Source of the DNA: Diabrotica undecimpunctata
Taxonomy: Eukaryota > Arthropoda > Insecta > Coleoptera > Chrysomelidae
Direction of reading: 5' to 3'
DNA length: 64,000 nucleotides
Assembly (NCBI RefSeq): GCF_040954645.1
Contig: NC_092806.1
Span: 114,620,458 to 114,684,457 of the forward strand
Shown here: positions 58,703 through 64,000 of the stretch, piece by piece
Layout of the letters: each line of letters opens with the position of its first letter
Numbering within the stretch: the stretch's first letter is position 1
The notes under the pieces: generated by a model
What the model saw: the letters and a program-made list of their open reading frames with translations, nothing else
Database searches by the model: none
Told to the model about the DNA's origin: nothing
Made by a program: the position numbers and the translations under genes

Positions 58703-59236
58703 AACACATATTTTTGTTATTTTTTTTTGTTTTGTAATAAAAAATATTTTTCATCTTTCTTACTGATTTACTTGAATTATTACCTATTAAGGCACATATG
58801 TTAATCGTTTTATAACAAAAAATTGTTAAATAGATTTTGATTTTTATTTTAATAATAACACAAACAAATTGAATGGCATTACCCACAGTCATGACCTGTA
58901 TTGTCCATATATGGTGACAATACTGGTCAAAGATACTTTTTTATTTTTTGTCTCTGTCAAAGACAAAAATTTTAGATTTTTTAAATTAAATGTGTCTTGC
59001 AATAAGTTAAAACCCCAAAATGACCGGTTGACGCCTTAAATTTGATTCACAGAGTTTTACTTTTTTTATATATTAAATTTTCTTCTTAAGTGACTGCGAT
59101 TTGCACACTTTACCCTAATTAAAATTTTCCAGATATCCTAATTATAAAATTCTATAAATTTTTTGTATTTTTTAATTTTACTGAAATTAATTAAAATCGG
59201 AATTTTATTTTATTATTAAATATATTCCAAAATATC

Positions 59237-59238
<2 letters not shown>

Positions 59239-59316
<78 letters not shown>
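59239..59316. repeat. (TA)n microsatellite 5' of the Penelope-like element
   Basis: About 38 TA units directly before the truncated Penelope-like copy. Confidence 0.95.
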
Positions 59317-59319
<3 letters not shown>

Positions 59320-59349
59320 TATTAAATTCAAATTAATAATGAATTATAT

Positions 59350-60545
59350 ACAAATAACAGTGCAGGACTTATAATGGGCAATCCTCTAAGCCATTGCTAT
59401 CAGATATTTTTATGGATCATCTAGAGACAACGATTTCAAAACATCCCATATTCAAACAGTTTTTATATTGGTGGAGATACGTAGATGACGTACTGGTATG
59501 TTTCACAGGAACTAACAGGCAACTCGACCAATTTTTATCGTATATTAATTCTCTTCATAGTCATATTGAATTTACAATAGAAACATAACATGATCAATCC
59601 ATAAATTTTTTAGATTTAAAAATTACCAGACTTAAAAACAAACATGACTTCTCCATATTTCATAAACCTACCCATACTGACACGACTATTCACAATTCAT
59701 CATCCCATCCCACACAACATAAACTAGCAGCCTATCATAGTATGTTACATAGATTAACAGCAATTCCTATGTCAAAATATAATTTTGAGACAGAATTAAA
59801 TATCATTAAGCAAATAGCAGTAAACAATGGATACAACGAACAAACAATTAATAAAATGTTAAATCAAAAACTACACAAGAAAGCCCTGAACTTAGTATTT
59901 CCACCACCAGAGAAAAAACCCAGTACCTTCTGCTCGATCACATATACAGGCAAAATATCAACAAAAATAGCCAAACACATAAAAAAGAAAGGAATAACAC
60001 CAGCTTTCAGAACAAATAACAACCTAGGCAAATATATTAAAAACAATAAGAGCAACATAAAAAACACTTACACAGTGGTGTGTACAAACTTAAATGTGGC
60101 GACTGCCCAAAAACTTACATTGGTCAAACAGGTAGAAATTTTAATAAACGAATAGCAGAACATAAAAGGGCTTTCAATAATAGAAAAACAGATTCTACAT
60201 ACGCACTTCACCTTCTAGATCATAATCATTCTTTTAATGACGAATTTAAAATTCTACACATTCAAAATAAAGGCCTTAAGCTATATTTGTTAGAATCTAT
60301 GGAAATCAATAAATTAAAAAACACAGATATAATTCTGAATGACCAGCTTGAGACAAACAGTTCTCCCCTCCTCAACCTATTTCATTAGAGACTATAAAGT
60401 GTAAACCCATGCCAAAAACAGATCACTTGAGAAAGGCAATCAGCCGAAACAGCTGTAGTGATAAGAATTTAAAATAAATTTTGTGGAAGTTTTGAAAACA
60501 AAGTTTTTAGTGTTTTATTGTTACATAAAATGAATTTCCATCAAG
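59350..60545 (+). mobile_element. Penelope-like element, 3' part (RT and GIY-YIG)
   Basis: Starts within the RT: SAGLIMGNPLS, LLSDIFMDHLETTISKHPIF, WWRYVDDVLVCFTGTNRQLD (YVDD), IEFTIET, a stop at 59586, then INFLDLKITRLKNKHDFSIF, HKPTHTDTTIHNSSSHP and QHKLAAYHSMLHRL. After the linker and a frameshift near 60075, a GIY-YIG endonuclease follows: VYKLKCGDCPKTYIGQTGRN, FNKRIAEHKRAF, ending LLNLFH and TAG at 60386. The RT-GIY-YIG fusion is diagnostic for Penelope elements. The 5' half is missing. The tail holds a hammerhead-like motif. Confidence 0.93.
60421..60463 (+). ncRNA. Degenerate hammerhead motif of the Penelope-like element
   Basis: Stem I strands ATCAC (60422-60426) and GTGAT (60458-60462) pair perfectly. 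Stem II is GGC/GCC with a 5-nt loop; then GAAA; stem III is the palindrome ACAGCTGT; the cleavage-site nucleotide is A60457. The core reads TTGAGAA where CUGANGA is expected, so two invariant positions (C3 and G8) differ, both transitions. An extra A precedes stem II, as at 7665. It lies 35 bases after the ORF stop, and hammerheads are known in Penelope-like elements. Probably inactive. Confidence 0.65.
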
Positions 60546-60562
60546 TAACGGTCGAATCCATC

Positions 60563-60564
<2 letters not shown>

Positions 60565-60633
<69 letters not shown>
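60565..60633. repeat. (TA)n microsatellite 3' of the Penelope-like element
   Basis: About 34 TA units following the 3' tail of the copy. Confidence 0.95.
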
Positions 60634-60638
<5 letters not shown>

Positions 60639-60689
60639 TTCAATATCTGGTTAGCTATTCATTCTTTCAATGTAATTCCTATATATGGG

Positions 60690-61240
60690 ACAGTTTAGAC
60701 CATATCAACATACAGACAGCACTAAACACTTTCGAATCTAAGACTGAAATTTAGAAGCGCAACTTAACGCATCTAATTGTCGAACAAATAACAAAACCTA
60801 CAACTTTGAAACTCACTGCAGTAGTCACAATTTTTCTGATACTCCTATTTCATCCATTGCCACTCAAGCTTTAGCAAAAGGTTTCAATTACTCTGTTATC
60901 CCAAGTCACATTCCAATTGAGACAATCATCTGTCAAACTGAAGAAGCCATCTCCAGTTTACCTTCCGAAGATGCTGAAATAACTAGACAAGACATCGCTA
61001 GAGTTCTTAGAAACTCAAACCCTTCTACTCCGAAGATTAGCCAATCTGAGAAAAAGCCCTGAAATAACTTCAGTTAAATCCAAATCTAGTCCTACATTAA
61101 TAAATTCTCAAATCTCATTGATACTCCTGACTACAGACCAATTCCTAATAATCCAACAACCTATTTAGAGAAAACAACAAAAGCCATTATCAACAAAACC
61201 TCTCTTACACAACCACTTGCCAACACAACCTACAAAATCA
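60690..61240 (+). mobile_element. Penelope-like element, N-terminal part of a second copy
   Basis: Encodes IATQALAKGFNYSVIPSHIP, IETIICQTEEAISSLPSEDA and EITRQDIARVLRNSN, matching the conserved Penelope N-terminus (LSKG..F...P..IP...II...E.A...LP...AE..R..V...L). Further on are LIDTPDYRPIPNNPTTYLEK and TTKAIINKTSL. No RT catalytic part follows; stops and frame changes present. Same orientation as the copy at 59350-60545. Confidence 0.8.
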
Positions 61241-61599
61241 TTGGCCAAGTACTTGGCCAAAATTCTACAAACTCTCGCCGAAAATGCTTCACCATTCGTC
61301 AAAAATTCTTTTTTCATGTTATCGAACTTATATGTATGCAAATATGTAAGCAACATAACACAGCAACTAAGGAATGAGTAAATCGTAAAAGAGTAAAAAC
61401 AGGTTATGGTTTCATTCTTATAGGAGGTGGTAGATAGAAATAAAAATATAATACAAAGCATTTAAAATAAAATCATTAAAATGTGGTAAATAAAATCAAA
61501 ATTACAGGAATACAAAGATAGAGCTAAACCATTTAGTAAGAGATATCTCAATGGATTTAACGAAAATCATTAATATTGCGAACAAAAACTCAATAAATA

Positions 61600-62345
61600 A
61601 TAAAAATAATAATGATTATGGAAGTAGATGTTTTCGATGGTTTGTATAATATTGATTGGTATGTTTCTTTTATACAGTAGGTGTAAGACGTCTTCGACTT
61701 GGATGCGATCGAAAGCCTTTGTCAGGTCTATAAAACATAGATATGCTGATACGTTATTGTGTTGATTATTATTTTCTTTTCCTTTAAACAGTTCCGTCAG
61801 GTATCTTTTCAATTCGTTTGCTGGTATGTTATTGTATTCCTTCAATTCTGCCGTTTCTTTCCGTTGGTTTCTTATAAATCTCCATATATGTTTTTTTGTA
61901 CCGCAGAACTCGCTTTCCATCCTTTTTGTAAACTGTTCCCAGTGTTCATTTTTTGTTCTTCTTACCAACTGCTTTGTTTTATTTCATATTCTTCTATAGG
62001 TGTCTCGGGATTCTGGAGTATTTTATGTTTTGTACTTTGTGTAGGCTTCTCGTTGCTCTTTACATTTCTCTTTTATTTATTTTCTGAACCAAGGTGTTCT
62101 ATTAAATCAATCATAGATTTGTATCCCCTGGAGTTTTCAAATCTATATTTATACTGGAGCTTATGGTCAAAAAATGTATTATTAAGTCTCAGTTCGATAA
62201 AAGCACAGAAATTAGCCATGAATTCTCTATTTGTGTTGACATGGTTTTCATTAAATCTTTGTTTTACTCCTGGAACTATTTTATTTCCTATTCGTGCATT
62301 AAAGTCACCCATAAGAATTAAGGGTGACTGGAAGGGTCTAGTGAG
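61600..62345 (-). mobile_element. LINE with endonuclease and RT start
   Basis: Reverse strand. 62345-62100 encodes PLILMGDFNARIGNKIVPGV then FMANFCAFIELRLNNTFF, the GDFNA motif of APE-type endonuclease. 61968-61600 encodes NEHWEQFTKRMESEFCGTKK, FIRNQRKETAEL, LKRYLTELFKGKE, then YLCFIDLTKAFDRIQVEDV (RT block A). The stretch between LFKG and YLCF is too short, so an internal deletion removed the start of the RT. It ends before the catalytic YADD. Confidence 0.8.
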
Positions 62346-62359
62346 GGAAGATAATAGAA

Positions 62360-62900
62360 GAACTGATAAATAAAAACATAGACATTTGTGCAATCCAAGA
62401 AACCAAGAAGAAAAGTAAAGGCCAAAGAGATTATAACCAATATTTTCTAGTATACAGTGGAGTGAAGAAAGAGGAACAAGCACGAGAAACATAAATAACT
62501 GCAGTTATATCTCGGAAAGAATAATACACATGGGCATCACAATGGACTACCACAAATTAAATGCCATATCTTTCTATGGCCCCGAGGACTACAAACCTAA
62601 GGAAGAATGAGAGACATTCTACGAACAATTACAAACTATCCTAGATGAAATACCTCATGCAGAACCCTTAATTCATTTTAACGCAATGATAGGAAAAAAA
62701 CGAGTAAACAGAGACGTAGTCGGAAAGGAAACGATCCACACCAACAAGAATAATAATGAAAGAATACAACATAGTAGCAGCAATAAATGTATTTATAATG
62801 AATACTCATTTCAAACACAAAAAAGAATATAAAGAAATTCAAACATATTTTTATTTTAAATAAGTGCAGAAGAACAATTCAATATGTCAGGCCAAAATTA
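62360..62900 (+). mobile_element. LINE endonuclease fragment, head-to-head with its neighbour
   Basis: Encodes KNIDICAIQETKKKSKGQRD and YNQYFLVYSGVKKEEQAR, the N-terminal QE catalytic motif of APE endonuclease. After frame changes, LIHFNAMIGKKRVNRDVVGK follows, a decayed GDFNAKIG block. Opposite orientation to 61600-62345. Confidence 0.7.
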
Positions 62901-64000
62901 AATAAAGAAACAAAGAAATGAAATAAAAGAGCAAATTTCAATGTAGCAAAAATTCATTTCGGAAACAATTCGCAAAAATTAGTTAAACAGTTGGAAACGA
63001 ATTTTAGTCCAGTTGGGATGTCATTTGACCTTGCATGGTGAGCTACCTCAAATTTCAAATCCCAGCATTGAATTAGCCGCCGTCTTCAATTTTATGAAGA
63101 ACCTTTTTTGATCAATATCTCCGCCATTTTTATTTTTTCCACAAAAATTGTAAAAATTGACATTCTTGTAAATGCGGATTTCCTACAACTTCTTATACTT
63201 TTTCCATTGTCAATTTGCCAAGCGTCGGCTTTTGAGGTTCTTTGATGTCGATGCCGACCATTGGCGTGGAAATTAAGAAAAGGGATCAGTTATCAAACGC
63301 ATATTTCAAGAAAAATCATATAATTTTTATTAATTTTTACATAATTATATTCAGGAAAATTTCTCAATTTTTGGGCAGAAATTGTTTAAACAATTTTTTA
63401 AACAAATTCAAAATATCACCTTTTGTGCTCCAAAAAATATTTTTTAGGTTTTTGGGTGACTCTAAATAAGATCTATGTCATTTTTCTCAAAAGTTAATAG
63501 TTTTGGAGATATAAGCGATTTAAAATCCGAAAAATGCGATACCTAATATGCATTTTCGAGGCTTGAAAAATATGTAAATGAGTATTTTTGAGATTCAAGA
63601 GTATCTAAACTAAAGTATCAACATTGATTTTGGTGAGAAATCAGAGCAATATTTTCCGTAGCAGAAAAAGGTGATCTTTTGAATTTGAATTGTTTCCGGC
63701 AAAAATGTCCGGCACCCTTCAACCTTCGATTTGTTTAAACGGGGCATTTTTGAATAGGACTCTTCAAAGGACAGAATCAGTTTTTTTTTCAAATGGGAGC
63801 GGGCTCACAACACCGAATAAATAACAAATTAATTCTTTCAAATTAAAGCTTGTTAATTTTAGTGATTTATAAGAATATTGGACTTATTATTTAGTTTTTA
63901 CATAAACCATAATATTTTTTTACAATTATCTGTAAATAATGGCTCATTCTGTCAGAAAATTTTAAAACATTGTCTATCCAGCAATTAAGATAGTCAACTG
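62901..64000. other. No recognisable gene
   Basis: AT-rich DNA with phrases such as TTTTGATCAATATCTCCGCC and TTTTGGAGATATAAGCGAT. Similar wording (GATATTTGCAAAAAAG) occurs in the large foldback at 11265, so this may be part of another noncoding repeat running off the window. No ORF supported. Confidence 0.35.

Larger units (their letters stand above)
55462..59036 (+). mobile_element. pogo/Tigger element, candidate limits
   Basis: The left end GGCGTCTAACTGTGCAAATA leads to ACCGGTCAGTGGGTAATG. The right end on the reverse strand reads GGCGTCAACCGGTCATTTTG (59036 downward). The motif ACCGGTCA also forms a palindrome at 56787-56808, and a diverged version followed by GTGGGTAATG recurs near 58870-58920. 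These repeated subterminal motifs frame the transposase at 56858-58702. A LINE occupies 55618-56680. No convincing TA target repeat, so limits are tentative. Confidence 0.5.

Overview
This window looks like nuclear DNA from an insect with a large, repeat-rich genome. The evidence is spliced genes with GT-AG introns, very AT-rich intergenic and intronic DNA, and dense remnants of LINEs, Penelope-like elements, piggyBac, hAT, Tc1/mariner and pogo DNA transposons. A beetle is my best guess, but it rests on general resemblance of the transposon proteins, not on a diagnostic gene.

Host genes. (1) The 3' part of Atf3 (ATF3/JDP2-type bZIP factor) is on the + strand with coding exons at 290-490, 22457-22688 and 24546-24859. 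Its 22 kb intron is packed with transposons. (2) Sec61-gamma, the 68-residue translocon subunit, is on the - strand with coding parts at 44326-44419 and 38760-38872. It has a short 5' UTR intron and CRE/UPRE-like motifs upstream. (3) A possible small two-exon gene of unknown function is on the - strand at 52810-54131. Nearly everything else is mobile DNA.

Layout. 491-22456 (Atf3 intron 1): LINE pieces; a four-layer nest (LINE hit by a hAT, hit by another LINE, then tandemly duplicated, with one copy receiving a 490-bp ribozyme-bearing insert); several foldback elements; IS630/Tc1-type transposase relics; BEL/Pao; a tRNA-headed SINE; a piggyBac-like relic. 22689-24545 (intron 2): one long LINE. 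24860-38600: SINE, nested foldbacks, a long TA microsatellite, a second hammerhead-like motif, Jockey-, Copia-, DDE_3- and hAT-like relics. 38633-44700: Sec61-gamma, with SINE, LINE and Penelope insertions in its intron. 44700-54200: Jockey and Gypsy remnants, then a mariner-like shell holding a piggyBac that holds a SINE. 55460-61240: a pogo/Tigger element invaded by a LINE, then Penelope-like copies in head-to-tail order between TA repeats. 61600-62900: two head-to-head LINEs.

The most interesting signals are three hammerhead-type ribozyme motifs (31600-31656 -, 7652-7700 +, 60421-60463 +). The second lies in a GC-rich insert that also carries a TATA box and two tandem 58-nt hairpins whose stems differ in sequence but keep pairing. 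Clean target-site duplications let several nested insertions be ordered in time. No bacterial, CRISPR or viral gene cluster is visible.
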